A DNA stretch of 64,000 bases, taken from Bactrocera neohumeralis (lineage: Eukaryota; Arthropoda; Insecta; Diptera; Tephritidae). Location of the stretch: contig NW_026089674.1 in NCBI RefSeq assembly GCF_024586455.1, positions 1 to 64,000 on the forward strand. The letters are read 5' to 3'. The translations under genes were made by a program, and so were the position numbers. Shown one piece after another: positions 1-12,303 of the stretch. The notes beneath the pieces were generated by a model. The model did no database searches. It had not been told where the DNA came from and saw only the letters and a list, made by a program, of their open reading frames with translations. Position 1 is the first letter of the stretch. The number at the start of each line of letters is the position of its first letter.

Positions 1-1010
1 GTTTTTGAGTTTTAGCGACATGTTTTGGAAAATTTAAAACTTTTAAAGGGGTAAACGATTTTTTTTACATACAATAAGCAATCGATATCAAGGGCAAAAA
101 TATGAACCTTTTCATATTTTGTAATTCCGTTTTATTTTTTGGGGTTGTCAGAGTTTTCCCCTTGTAGCGACATGTAAAATTTTAAACTTTTTAAGGGAAA
201 AATTTTTTGGCAACAAATATAATGATAAAAGGCAAAAAAATAACTTAAAATTTTTAATTAGTTTTTATGTTATTGAGGCAAAAGGGTTTTAAACAAACGA
301 CAGTGTTTTGGAGCAATTTTCACCCAATTAAAGGAGAACCATTTTGTACCACATTTAAAATCATATTGTTCGTAAATAAACTTTTTTTTTTTAATCCCGT
401 TTATGAGGGTTTTCAAAAGTTGCTTAGAATAGGAAGTTTTTTTGGAACAATTTAAAATCCAAATAAGGGGAAATTGATTTTTTGGAATAAATTTGAAAAC
501 GATACGGGTAAAAAAATAACTTTTCATATTTTCAAGCCTTTTTTGTTATTGAGTTTAAGAGTTTTCCTATAAAAAAAAAATTATTTGGGGAAAAATTTGA
601 AAAACCTAATTAAGGGGGAAATTTATTAAAAAAACACATTGGATCGATATCAAAGTGCAAAAAAATGAACTTTTATTTTGTAAAACCCTTTTATGTTTTT
701 GAGCAAGAGTTTCCTTTGCCATAGCGAAGATTTGGAACATTTTAACTTTTTAAATTTAAAAAGGAAATTTTTTGGTAATAAAATATCCCAACATATCAGG
801 GAGCAAAAAAATGAACTTTCATATTTTGAATTTTCCTTTATTTAAAGGGGTTTTAAGTTTTATAGCAAGAAGTGTATTTGGAAATTTACAATCAATTAAG
901 GGAGAAATTTTTTTTCACAAAGCAATCGATATTGTTGCAAAATATGAACTTTTCATTTTTTTAATTACCGGTGATGTTATTGGAGTTAAAGAATTCCTAT
1001 GATTTTTAGT
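1..1010 (+). repeat. Decayed edge of the satellite array
   Basis: No gene is visible. Satellite phrases recur at about the right spacing (aagcaatcgatatcaa near 73, gatcgatatcaa near 642, aagcaatcgatatt near 921), so this is the same satellite as the arrays to the right. Here the monomers are riddled with indels and the A, T and G homopolymer runs are longer than normal. The short open frames in this stretch have no recognisable product and do not persist from unit to unit. It is either an old, mutated array edge or a poorly resolved consensus. Confidence 0.8.
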
Positions 1011-4000
1011 ACATACACATTAAGCAATCGATATCAAGATGCGTAAAAATATGAACTTTACATATTTATGCTAACTCGCCGTTTTGATGTTATTGGAGTT
1101 TTCATAGAGTTGTCGTATAGCCATAGCGACAGTGTATTTGGAGCAATTTTACAATCTTATATTAAGGTGTAGAATCGATTTTTAGTACATACACATTAAG
1201 CAATCGATATCAAGTTGCGTAAAAATATGAACTTTACATATTTATGCTAATTAGCCGTTTTGATGTTATTGGAGTTGTCATAGAGTTGTCCTATAGCAAT
1301 AGCGACAGTGTATTTGGAACAATTTAACAATCTTCAATTAAGGTGTAGAATCGATTTTTTGGTACATACACATTATGAAATCGATATCAAGTTGCTCAAA
1401 AATATGAACTTTACATATTTATGCTAGCTACCCGTTTTGATGTTATTGGAGTTGTCATAGAGTTGTCCTATAGCAATAGCGACAATGTATTTGGAACAAT
1501 TTAACAATCTTAAATTAAGGTGTAGAATTGATTTTTGTACATATGTACATACACATTAAGCAATCGATATCAAGTTGCGTAAAAATATGAACTTTACATA
1601 TTTATGCTAATTAGCCGTTTTGATGTTATTGGAGTTGTCATAGAGTTGTCGTATAGCAATAGCGACAGTGTATTTGGAACAATTTAACAATCTTAAATTA
1701 AGGTGTAGAATTGATTTTTGGTACATACACATTAAGCAATCGATATCAAGTTGCGTAAAAATATGAACTTTACATATTTATGCTAACTAGCCGTTTTGAT
1801 GTTATTGGAGTTGTCATAGAGTTGTCGTATAGCAATAGCGACAGTGTATTTGGAACAATTTAACAATCTTATATTAAGGTGTTGAATCGATTTTTTGGTA
1901 CATACACATTAAGCAATCGATATCAAGTTGCGTAAAAATATGAACTTTACATATTTATGCTAACTAGCCGTTTTGATGTTATTGGAGTTGTCATAGAGTT
2001 GTCCTATAGCCATAACGACAGTGTATTTGGAGCAACATGACAATCTTATATTAAGGTGTAGAATTAATGTTTTAGTACATACACATTAAGCAATCGATAT
2101 CAAGTTGCGTAGGAACATGAACTTTACATATTTCTGCTAACTAGCCGTTTTGATGTTATTGGAGCTTTCATAGAGTTGTCGTAAAGCCATAACGACACTG
2201 TATTTGGAGCAATTTCATAATCCTTTATTAAGGTGTAGAATTGATTTTTTAGTACATATGTACATACACATTAAGCAATCGATATCAAGTTGCGTAAAAA
2301 TATGAACTTTACATATTTATGCTAATTAGCCGTTTTGATGTTATTGAGTTGTCATAGAGTTGTCCTATAGCAATAGCGACATTGTATTTGGAACAACTGT
2401 GCAATCCTAAATTAAGGTGTAGAATCGATTTTTTGGTACATACACATTAAGCAATCGATATCAAGTTGCGTAAAATATGAACTTTACATATTTATGCTAA
2501 CTAGCCGTTTTGATGTTATTGGAGTTGTCTTAGAGTTGTCCTATAGCCATAGCGACAGTAAATTTGGAACAGCTTCACAATCTTATATTAAGGTGTAGAA
2601 CCGATTTTTTGGTACATACACATTATGCAATCGATATCAAGTTGCGTAAAAATATGAACTTTACATATTTAAGCTAACTAGCCGTTTTGATGTTATTGGA
2701 GTTGTCATAGAGTTGTCCTATAGCCATAACGACAGTGTATTTGGAGCAATTTCATAACCTTATATTAAGGTGTAGAATCGATTTTTTGGTACATACACAT
2801 TAATCAACCGATATCAAGTTGCGTAAAATATGAACTTTACATATTTATGCAAATTAGCCGTTTTGATGTTATTGACACTTTCATAGAGTTGTCGTATAGC
2901 CATAGCGACAAAGTGTTTGGAGCAATTTCACAATTTAAGTTACGCTGTAGAATCGATTTTTTGATACATACACATTAAGCAATCGATATCAAGTTGCGTA
3001 AAAATATGAACTTTACATATTTATGCTAATTAGCCGTTTTGATGTTATTGGAGTTGTCATAGAGTTGTCGTATATAGCCATAGCGACAGTGTATTTGGAA
3101 CAATTTCACAATCTTATATTAAGGTGTAGAATCGATTTTTTGATACATACACATTAAGCAATCGATATCAAGTTGCGTAAAAATATGAACTTTACATATT
3201 TCTGTTAATTAGCCGTTTTGATGTTATTGGAGTTGTCATAGAGTTGTTCTATAGCAATAGCGACAGTGTATTTGGGACAAACTAACAATCTTATATTAAG
3301 GTGTAGAATCGATTTTTTGGTACATACACATTAAGCAATCGATATCAAGTTGCGTAAAAATATGAACTTTACATATTTATGCTAATTAGCCGTTTTGATG
3401 TTATTGGAGTTGTCATAGAGTTGTCCTATAGCAATAGCGACAGTGTATTGAAGCAAATTCACAATCTTATATTAAGGTGTATAACCGATTTTTTGTACAT
3501 ACACATTAAGCAATCGATATCAAGTTGCTTAAAAATATGAACTTTACATATTTATGCTAACTAGCCGTTTTGATGTTATTGGAGTTGTCATAGAGTTGTC
3601 CTATAGCAATAGCGACAGTGTATTTGGAACAATTTAACAATCTTATATTAAGGTGTAAAATTGATTTTTTGGTACATACATACACATTAAGCAATCGATA
3701 TCAAGTTGCGTAAAAATATGAACTTTACATATTTATGCTAACTAGCCGTTTTGATGTTATTGGAGTTGTCATAGAGTTGTCGTATAGCCATAGCGACAGT
3801 GTATTTAGAGCAACAGCACAATCTTATATTAAGGTGTAGAATTGATTTTTAGTACATACACATTAAGCAATCGATATCAAGTTGCGTAAAAATATGAACT
3901 TTACATATTTATGCTAATTAGCCGTTTTGATGTTATTGGAGTTGTCATAGAGTTGTCGTATAGCCATAGCGACAGTGTATTTGGAGCAATTTCACAATCT

Positions 4001-7000
4001 TATATTCAGGTGTAGAATCGATTTTTTGATACATACACATTAAGCAATCGATATCAAGTTGCGTAAAAATATGAACTTTACATATTTATGCTTTTTAGCC
4101 GATTTGATGTTATTGGAGTTGTCATAGAGTTGTCGTATAGCCATAGCGACAGTGTATTTGGAGCAATTTCACAATCTTATATTAAGGTGTAGAATCGATT
4201 TTTCAGTACATACACATTAAGCAATCGATATCAAGTTGCGCAAAAATATGAACTTTACATATTTATGTTAATTAGCCGTTTTGATGTTATTGGAGTTGTC
4301 ATAGAGTTGTCGTATAGCCATAGCGACAGTGTATTTGGAGCAATTTTACAATCTTATATTAAGGTGTAGAATTGATTTTTGGTACATACACATTAAGCAA
4401 TCGATATCAAGTTGCGTAAAAATATGAACTTTACATATTTATGCTAACTAGCCGTTTTGATGTTATTGGAGTTGTCATAGAGTTGTCGTATAGCCATAAG
4501 CGACAGTGTATTTGGAACAATTTAACAAGCTTATATTAAGGTGTAGAATCGATTTTTGGTACATACACATTAGCAATCGATATCAAGTTGCGTAAAAATA
4601 TGAACTTTACATATTTATGCTAATTAGCCGTTTTGATGTTATTGGAGTTGTCATAGAGTTGTCGTATAGCCATAGCGACAGTGTATTTGGAACAATTTCA
4701 CAATCCTATATTAAGGTGTAGAATCGATTTTTTAGTACATACACATTAAGCAATCGATATCAAGTTGCGTAAAAATATGAACTTTACATATTTATGCTAA
4801 TTAGCCGTTTTGATGTTATTGGAGTTGTCATAGAGTTGTCTATAGCAATAGCGGCAGTGTATTTGGAACAATTTCACAATTTTATATTAAGGTGTAGAAT
4901 CGATTTTTTGGTACATACACATTAAGCAATCGATATCAAGTTGCGTAAAAATATGAACTTTACATATTTATGCTTGATGTTAGCCGTTTTGATGTTATTG
5001 GAGTTGTCATAGAGTTGTCCATAGCAATAGCGACAGTGTATTTGGAACAATTTCACAATCTTATATTAAGGTGTAGAATCGATTTTTTTTTATACATACA
5101 CATTAAGCAATCGATATCAAGTTGCGTAAAAATATGAACTTTACATATTTATGCTAATTAGCCGTTTTGATGTTATTGGAGTTGTCATAGAGTTGTCTAT
5201 AGCCATAGCGACAGTGTATTTGGAAACACTTCACAATCTTATATTAAGGTGTAGAATCGATTTTTTAGTACATACACATTAAGCAATCGATATCAAGTTG
5301 CGTAAAAATATGAACTTTACATATTTATGCTAACTAGCCGTTTTGATGTTATTGGAGTTGTCATAGAGTTGTCGTATAGCCATAGCGACAGTGTATTTGG
5401 AACAATTTAACAATCTTAAATTAAGGTGTAGAATTGATTTTTTGGTACATACACATTAAGCGATCGACATCAAGTTGCCTGAAAATATGGACTTTACATA
5501 TTTATGCTAATTAGCCGTGCTGATGTTATTGGAGTTGTCATAGAGTTGTCGCATAGCCATAACGACAGTGTATTTGGAACAATTTCACAATCTTAAATTA
5601 AGGTGTAGAATCGATTTTTTGATACATACATATTAAGCAATCGACATCAAGTTGCGTAAAAATATGAAATTTACATATTTCTGTTAATTAGCCGTTTTGA
5701 TGTTATTGGAGTCGTCATGGAGTTGTCGTATAGCCATAGCGACAGTGTATTTGGATCAATTTCACAATCTTATATTAAGGTGTTTAACCGATTTTTTGGT
5801 ACATACACATTATGCAATCGATATCAAGTTGCGTAAAAATATGAACTTTACATATTTATGCTAATTAGCCGTTTTGATGTTATTGGAGTTGTCATAGAGT
5901 TGTCGTATAGCCATAAGCGACAGTGTATTTGGAACAATTTCACAATCTTATATTAAGGTGTAGAATCGATTTTTGATACATACACATTAAGCAATCGATA
6001 TCAAGATGCGTAAAAATATGAACTTTACATATTTTTAATTAATTAGCCGTTTTGATGTTATTGAAGCTTTCATAGAGTTGTCCTATAGCCATAGCGACAG
6101 TGTATTTGGAACAATTTCACAATCTTAATTCAGGTGTAGAATCGATTTTTTAGTACATACACATTAAGCAATCAATATCAAGATGCGTAAAAATATGAAC
6201 TTTACATATTTATGCTAACTAGCCGTTTTGATGTTATTGGAGTTGTCATAGAGTTGTCCTATAGCCATAGCGACAGTGTATTTGGAACAATTTAACAATC
6301 CTAATTAAGATGTATAATTGATTTTTTGGTACATACACATTATGCAATCGATATCAAGTTGCGTAAAAATATGAACTTTACATATTTATGCTAACTAGCC
6401 GTTTTGATGTTATTGGAGTTGTCATAGAGTTGTCGTATAGCCATAGCGACAGTGTATTTGGAGCAATTTCACAATCTTATATTAAGGTGTAGAATCGATT
6501 TTTTAGTACATACACATTAAGCAATCGATATCAAGATGCGTAAAAATATGAACTTTACATATTTCTGTTAATTAGCCGTTTTGATGTTATTGGAGCTTTC
6601 ATAGAGTTGTCGTATAGCCATAACGACAATGTCTTTGGAGCAACTTTACAATCTTATGTTAAGGTGTAGAATCGATTTTTTGATAAATACACATTAAGCA
6701 ATCGATATCAAGTTGCGTAAAAATATGAACTTTACATATTTCTGTTAATTAGCCGTTTTGATGTTATTGGAGTTGTCATAGAGTTGTCCTATAGCAATAG
6801 CGACAGTTTATTTGGAACAATTTAACAATCTTAAATTAAGGTGTAGAATTGATTTTGGTACATACACATTATGTAATCGATATCAGGTTGCGTAAAAATA
6901 TGAACTTTACATATTTATGCTATTTAGCCGTTTTGATGTTATTGGAGCTTTCATAGAGTTGTCGTATAGCCATAACGACAGTGTCTTTGGAGCAATTTTC

Positions 7001-9582
7001 ACAATCTTAAGCTAAGGTGTAGAATCGATTTTTTGATATATACACATTAAGCAATCGATATCAAGTTGCGTAAAAATATGAACTTTACATATTTATGCTA
7101 TTTAGCCGTTTTGATGTTATTGGAGTTTCATAGAGTTGTCCTATAGCCATAGCGACAGTGTATTTGGAACAATTTAACAATCCTAAATTAAGGTGTAGAA
7201 TTGATTTTTTGGTACATACACATTATGCAATCGATATCAGGTTGCGTAAAAATATGAACTTTACATATTTATGCTAACTAGCCGTTTTGATGTTATTGGA
7301 GTTGTCATAGAGTTGTCGTATAGCCATAGCGACAGTGTATTTGGAGCAATTTCACAATCTTATATTAAGGTGTAGAATCGATTTTTTAGTACATACACAT
7401 TAAGCAATCGATATCAAGATGCATAAAAATATGAACTTTACATATTTATGCTAACTAGCTATTTTGATGTTATTGGAGTTGTCATAGAGTTGTCCTATAG
7501 CCATAGCGACAGTGTATTTGGAGCAATTTAACAACCCTAAATTAAGGTGTAGAATTGATTTTTTGGTACATACACATTAAGCAATCGATATCAAGTTGCG
7601 TAAAAATATGAACTTTACATATTTATGCTAACTAGCCGTTTTGATGTTATTGGAGTTGTCATAGAGTTGTCGTATAGTCATAGCGACAGTGTGTTTGGAG
7701 CACTTTCACAATCCTATATTAAGGTGTAGAATCGATTTTTTAGTACATACACATTAAGCAATCGATATCAAGTTGCGTAAAAATATGAACTTTACATATT
7801 TATGCTAACTAGCCGTTTTGATGTTATTGGAGTTGTCATAGAGTTGTCCTACAGCAATAGCGACAGTGTATTGGGAACAACTTAACAATCTTAAATTAAG
7901 GTGTAAAATTGATTTTTTGGTACATACACATTATGCAATCGATATCAAGTTGCGTAAAAATATGAACTTTACATATTTATGCTAACTAGCCGTTTTGATG
8001 TTATTGGAGTTGTCATAGAGTTGTCGTATAGCCATAGCGACAGTGTATTTGAAACAATTTCACAATCTTAAGTTAATGTGTAGAATCGATTTTTTGATAC
8101 ATACACACGAAGCAATCGATATCAAGTTGCGTAAAAATATGAACTTAACATATTTATGCTAACTCGCTAATTTGATGTTATTGGAGTTGTCATAGAGTTG
8201 TCGTATAGCCATAGCGACAGTGTATTTGGAACAATTTAACAATCTAATTAAGGTGTAGAATCGATTTTTTGATACATACACATTAAGCAATCGATATCAA
8301 GTTGCGTAAAAATATGAACTTTACATATTTATGCTAACTAGCCGTTTTGATGTTATTGGAGTTGTCATAGAGTTGTCCTATAGCAATAGCGACAGTGTAT
8401 TTGGAACAATTTAACAATCTTAAATTAAGGTGTAGAATCGATTTTTTGGTACATACACATTAAGCAATCGATATCAAGATGCGTAATAATATGAACTTTA
8501 ATTTGCCTAAATATGGGCAAATTAGCCGTTTTGATGTTATTGGAGATGTCATAGAGTTGTCGTATAGCAATAATGACAGTATATTTGAAACAATTTCACA
8601 ATCTTAAGTTACGGTGTAGAATCGATTTTTTGATACAAACACATTAAGCAATCGTTATCAAGTTGCGTAAAAATATGAACTTTACATATTTATGCTAACT
8701 AGCCGTTTTGATGTTATTGGAGTTGTCATAGAGTTGTCCTATAGCCATAGCGACAGTGTATTTGGAACATATTTTACAATCCTTAATTAAGGTGTAGAAT
8801 TGATTTTTTGGTACACACACATTATGCAATCGATATCAAGTTGCGTAAAAATATGAACTTTACATATTTCTGTTAATTAGCCGTTTTGATGTTATTGGAG
8901 TTGTCATAGAGTTGTCCTATAGCCATAGCGACAGTGTATTTGGAACAATTTAACAATCTTAAATTAAGGTGTAGAATCGATTTTTTGGTACATACACATT
9001 AAGCAATCGATATCAAGTTGCGTAAAAATATGAACTTTACATATTTATGCTAACTAGCCGTTTTGATGTTATTGGAGTTGTCATAGAGTTGTCGTATAGC
9101 CATAATGAACAGTGTATTTGAAACAATTTCACAATCTTAAGTTACGGTGTAGAATCGATTTTTTGATACATACACATTAAGCAATCGATATAAAGTTGCG
9201 TAAAAATATGAACTTTACTTATTTATGCTAACTAGCCGTTTTGATGTTATTGGAGTTGTCACAGAGTTGTCGTATAGCAATAGCGACAGTGTATTTGGAA
9301 CAATTTCACAATCTTATATTAAGGTGTAGAATCGATTTTTTAGTACATACACATTAAGCAATCGATATCATGATGCGTAAAAATATGAACTTTACATATT
9401 TCTGTTAATTACCCGTTTTGATGTTATTGGAGCTTTCATAGAGTTGTCGTATAGCCATAACGACAGTGTCTTTGGAGCAATTTCACAATCTTAAGGTTAA
9501 GGTGTAGAATCGATTTTTTGATACATACACATTAAGGAATCGATATCAAGATGCGTAAAAATATGAACTTTACATATTTATG
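1011..9582 (+). repeat. Tandem satellite array, ~177-bp monomer, about 48 copies
   Basis: The anchor caatcgatatcaag recurs at 1025, 1201, about 1378, 1561 and 1737, giving a usual period of 176-178 bp, with occasional longer units from small duplications such as acatatgtacat. The block from caatcgatatcaag through tatgaactttacatatt is almost invariant. The stretch after acagtgtatttgg, up to aaggtgtag, varies most. Head-to-tail order is kept throughout. The period is close to one nucleosome repeat, as in many centromeric and pericentromeric satellites. No coding gene is present; short open frames across monomers are by-products of a period divisible by three. Confidence 0.95.
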
Positions 9583-10379
9583 CTAACAGCGCGCCAGTCG
9601 TTTCTTCTTTTCGAGTTGCGTGGCGCCAATTGGATATTCCAAGCGAAGCCAGGTCCTTCTCCACTTGGTCCTTCCAACGGAGTGGAAGGTCTTCCTCTTC
9701 CTCTGCTTTCCCCGGCGGGCACTGCGTCGAATACTTTCAGAGCTGGAGTGTTTTCGTCCATCCGGACAACATGACCTAGCCAGCGTAGCTGCTGTCTTTT
9801 AATTCGCTGAACTATGTCAATGTCGTCATATATCTCGTACAGCTGATCGTTCCATCGGATGCGATATTCGCCGTGGTCAATGCGCAAAGGACCATAAATC
9901 TTTCGCAGAATTTTTCTCTCGAAAACTCGTAACGTCGACTCATCGATTGCTGTCATCGCCCAAGCCTCTGCACCATATAGCAGGACGGGAATTATGAGCG
10001 ACTTATAGAGTTTGGTTTTTGTTCGTCGAGAGAGGACTTTACTTTTCAATTGCCTACTCAGTCCGAAGTAGTACCTGTTGGCAAGAGCAATCCTGCGTTG
10101 GATTTCCAGGCTGACATTATTAGTGGTGTTAATGCTGGTTCCTAAATAGACGATATTATCTACAACTTCAAAGTTATGACTGTCAACAGAGACGTGAGAG
10201 CCAAGTCGCGAGTGCGACGACTGTTTGTTTGATGACAGGAGATATTTCGTTTTGCCCTCGTTCACTACCAGACCCATTTTCTGTGCTTCCTTGTCCAGCC
10301 TAGAGAAAGCAGAACTAACGGCGCGGGTGTTGATGCCGATGATATCAATATCGTCGGCATACGCCAGCCATAGCTGTAC
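9583..10379 (-). pseudogene. LINE reverse transcriptase, palm YADD box and C-terminal region
   Basis: The minus-strand frame contains the catalytic box LAYADDIDIIG (YADD codons at 10350-10361). It then runs through MGLVVNEGKTKY, the YLGTSI motif, the LLYGAEAW motif and a C-terminal domain with RWLGHVVRMDE. This frame is open to the LINE end, where NDWRA joins satellite-coded residues and a stop. It differs in frame from the preceding RT segment, so the enzyme cannot be made from this copy. There is no in-frame start that makes biological sense; the methionine near 10277 is internal to the domain. Confidence 0.85.
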
Positions 10380-11536
10380 ACTCTTATAGAAGATGGTACC
10401 TTCACAATGTTTAGTTCTGCAGCTCGAACTTTTTTACACACACAGGAGCATCGATTGAAGAAGTCGCACGATAGGGAGTCGCCTTGTCTGAAACCTTGTT
10501 TGGTATCGAACGGCTCGGAGAGGTCCTTCCCGATCCTGACGGAGCTTTTGGTGTTGTTCAACGTTAGTTTACACAGCCGTATTAAGGTGTAGAATCGATT
10601 TTTGCGGGGATACCAAATTCAGACATCGTTGCGTAAAAATAGAACTTTACATTTTTTTTGCTGTCGAAAGCAGCGTTTTGAAATCGATTGGAGTTTCACG
10701 GGTCTTTTCCAAGATTTGGCGCATGGTGAATATCTGGTCGGTTGTTGATTTTCCAGGTCTAAAGCCACACTGATAAGGTCCAATCAGTTTGTTGACGGTG
10801 GGCTTTAATCTTTCACTCAATACGCTCGATAGAACCTTATATGCGATGTTGAGGAGGCTGATCCCACGGTAGTTGGCGCAGATTGTGGGGTCTCCTTTTT
10901 ATGGATTGAATCATAGCACACTTAAATTCCAATCGTTGGGCATGCTTTCGTCCGAAATATTTTACATAAGAAGCTGATGCATGCTTTTATCAGTTCTTCG
11001 CCGCCGTGTTTGAATAGCTCGGCCGGTAATCCATCGGCCCCCGCCGCTTTGTTGTTCTTCAGGCGGGTAATTGCTATTCGAACTTCTTCATGGTCGGGCA
11101 ATGGGACGTCTGCTCCATCGTCATCGATTGGGGAATCGGGTTCGCCTTCTCCTGGCGTTGTGCATTCACTGCCATTCAGCAGGCTGGAGAAGTGTTCCCT
11201 CCATAATTTAAGTATGCTCTGAGCATCGGTCACTAGATCACCTTTGGGGGTTCTACAAGAGTATGCTCCGGTCTTGAAACCTTCTGTAAGCCGCCGCATT
11301 TTTTCGTAGAATTTTCGAGCATTACCCCTCTCGGCCAGCTTATCAAGCTCTTCATATTCACGCATTTCGGCCTCTTTCTTTTTCTGTCTGCAGATGCGCC
11401 TCGCTTCCTTCTTCAATTCTCGGTATCTATCCCATCCCGCACGTGTTGTGGTCGATCGTAACGTTGCGAGGTAGGCAGCCTGTTTTCTCTCCGCTGCGGC
11501 ACAGCACTCCTCGTCGTACCAGTTGTTCTTTTGCAC
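10380..11536 (-). pseudogene. LINE linker and N-terminal reverse transcriptase segment
   Basis: On the minus strand the first part (11536-10922) is an open stretch with NWYDEEC, a basic helix rich in Arg, Lys and Glu, FYEKMRRLTEGF and then the RT entry motif KNNKAAGADGLPAELFKHGG. Downstream the frame is lost near 10920. Recognisable pieces continue in other frames: IGPYQCGF-type sequence near 10780, the region of the DFKAAFDS catalytic box near 10665-10690, and VRIGKDLSEPFDTKQGFRQGDSLSCDFFN at 10530-10450. The first catalytic-aspartate box is disrupted by indels and satellite patches. Dead copy. Confidence 0.8.
10577..10690. other. Interdigitated LINE/satellite mosaic patch
   Basis: Reading left to right, satellite phrase attaaggtgtagaatcg is followed by LINE sequence gcggggataccaaattcag (codes for SEFGIP on the minus strand), then satellite ttgcgtaaaaat and gaactttacat, then LINE gctgtcgaaagcagc and ttgaaatcgat (the DFKAAFDS region), then satellite-like tggagtttc, then LINE again. 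Each patch is about 20-35 nt and keeps the order of its own source. The patches replace LINE codons rather than sitting beside them. Confidence 0.75.
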
Positions 11537-11604
11537 TTTCCGAAAACCAAGGGTTTCGGATGCAGCTGTACGTAAGGAGTTTGAAATGCCGTCCCACAGT
11601 TCCC

Positions 11605-12303
11605 TTATACCGAGTTGGTGATGAGTGCTCTCAGAGAGCAGGAGTGCAAGCCGAGTAGAAAATCGTTCGGCAGTCTGTTGTGATTGCAGCTTTTCGACGT
11701 CGAACCTTCCTTGTGTTTGTTGGCGTGCGTTTTTTGCTGCGCCTCTGTGCGAATCTTGGCTGCAACGAGATAGTGGTCCGAGTCGATGTTAGGACCTCGC
11801 AGCGCACGCACATCTAAAACACTGGAGACGTGTCTTCCGTCTATCATAACATGATCGATCTGGTTGGTAGTTTTTCGATCCGGAGACAGCCAGGTAGCTT
11901 GATGAATCTTCTTATGCTGGAATCTAGTACTACAGATAACCATATTTCGGGCCCCGGCGAAGTCAATCAGCCTCAATCCATTAGGGGATGTTTTGTCGTG
12001 GAGGCTGAATTTACCGACCGTAGTGCCAAATATACCTTCTTTGCCCACCCTGGCGTTAAAGCCGCCAAGCACGATTTTGACATCGTGGCGGGGGCATCTC
12101 TCATAAGTGCGTTCCAAGCACTCATAAAAGGCTTCTTTGGTCACATCGTCCTTCTCATCCGTCGGAGCGTGGGCGCAGATCAGCGATATGTTGAAGAACC
12201 TGAACTTACATATTTATGCTAACTGCGGCTTTTATTATTGGCTAGAGTTGTTCATTCACCGATGAGTGAATGATTTTTACTCGGTGCGAATCGGAGTCTC
12301 TCT
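11605..12303 (-). pseudogene. LINE APE-type endonuclease (5' part missing)
   Basis: Minus-strand reading shows ISLICAHAPTDEKDD, KIVLGGFNARVG, STRFQHKKIHQATWLSPD, NQIDHVMID and SDHYLVAAKI, the motif series of the AP-endonuclease domain of LINEs. The usual GDFNA motif reads GGFNA here, so a conserved Asp is lost, which should cripple nicking. Degraded coding matching the sequence upstream of ISLICAH can be followed to about 12303, interrupted at 12205-12226 by a satellite phrase. The N-terminal portion of the domain is absent. The open frame reaches its stop near 11605, before the linker segment. Confidence 0.85.

Larger units (their letters stand above)
9583..12303 (-). mobile_element. Broken APE-type LINE (RTE-like), minus strand, with satellite patches inside
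   Basis: Read on the minus strand, the stretch encodes an AP-like endonuclease, then a linker, then reverse transcriptase ending in a C-terminal domain typical of RTE-like elements often mis-annotated in arthropods as craniofacial development protein 2-like. The parts are in the right order but in three frames. At the left end coding sequence runs to 9583 and the stop codon is supplied by satellite DNA; no 3' UTR or poly(A) tail is seen. The right end peters out near 12303 in mixed LINE and satellite sequence. Satellite-derived stretches interrupt it near 10577-10690 and 12205-12226. The clade call (RTE versus a relative) is from memory of the family; LINE identity is firm. Confidence 0.85.

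Noticed and set aside
1011..9582. Possible CRISPR array
   Set aside because: Units are contiguous ~177-bp monomers with no short repeat plus unique spacer structure, and the context is an animal genome.
11830..12222. 130-codon plus-strand frame opposite the LINE endonuclease
   Set aside because: It is antisense to recognised endonuclease motifs and has no similarity of its own.
9560..12226. Target-site duplication tttacatatttatgctaac around the LINE
   Set aside because: LINE coding continues beyond the right-hand copy to about 12303, and the phrase occurs in every monomer, so the match is a mosaic patch rather than a duplication.
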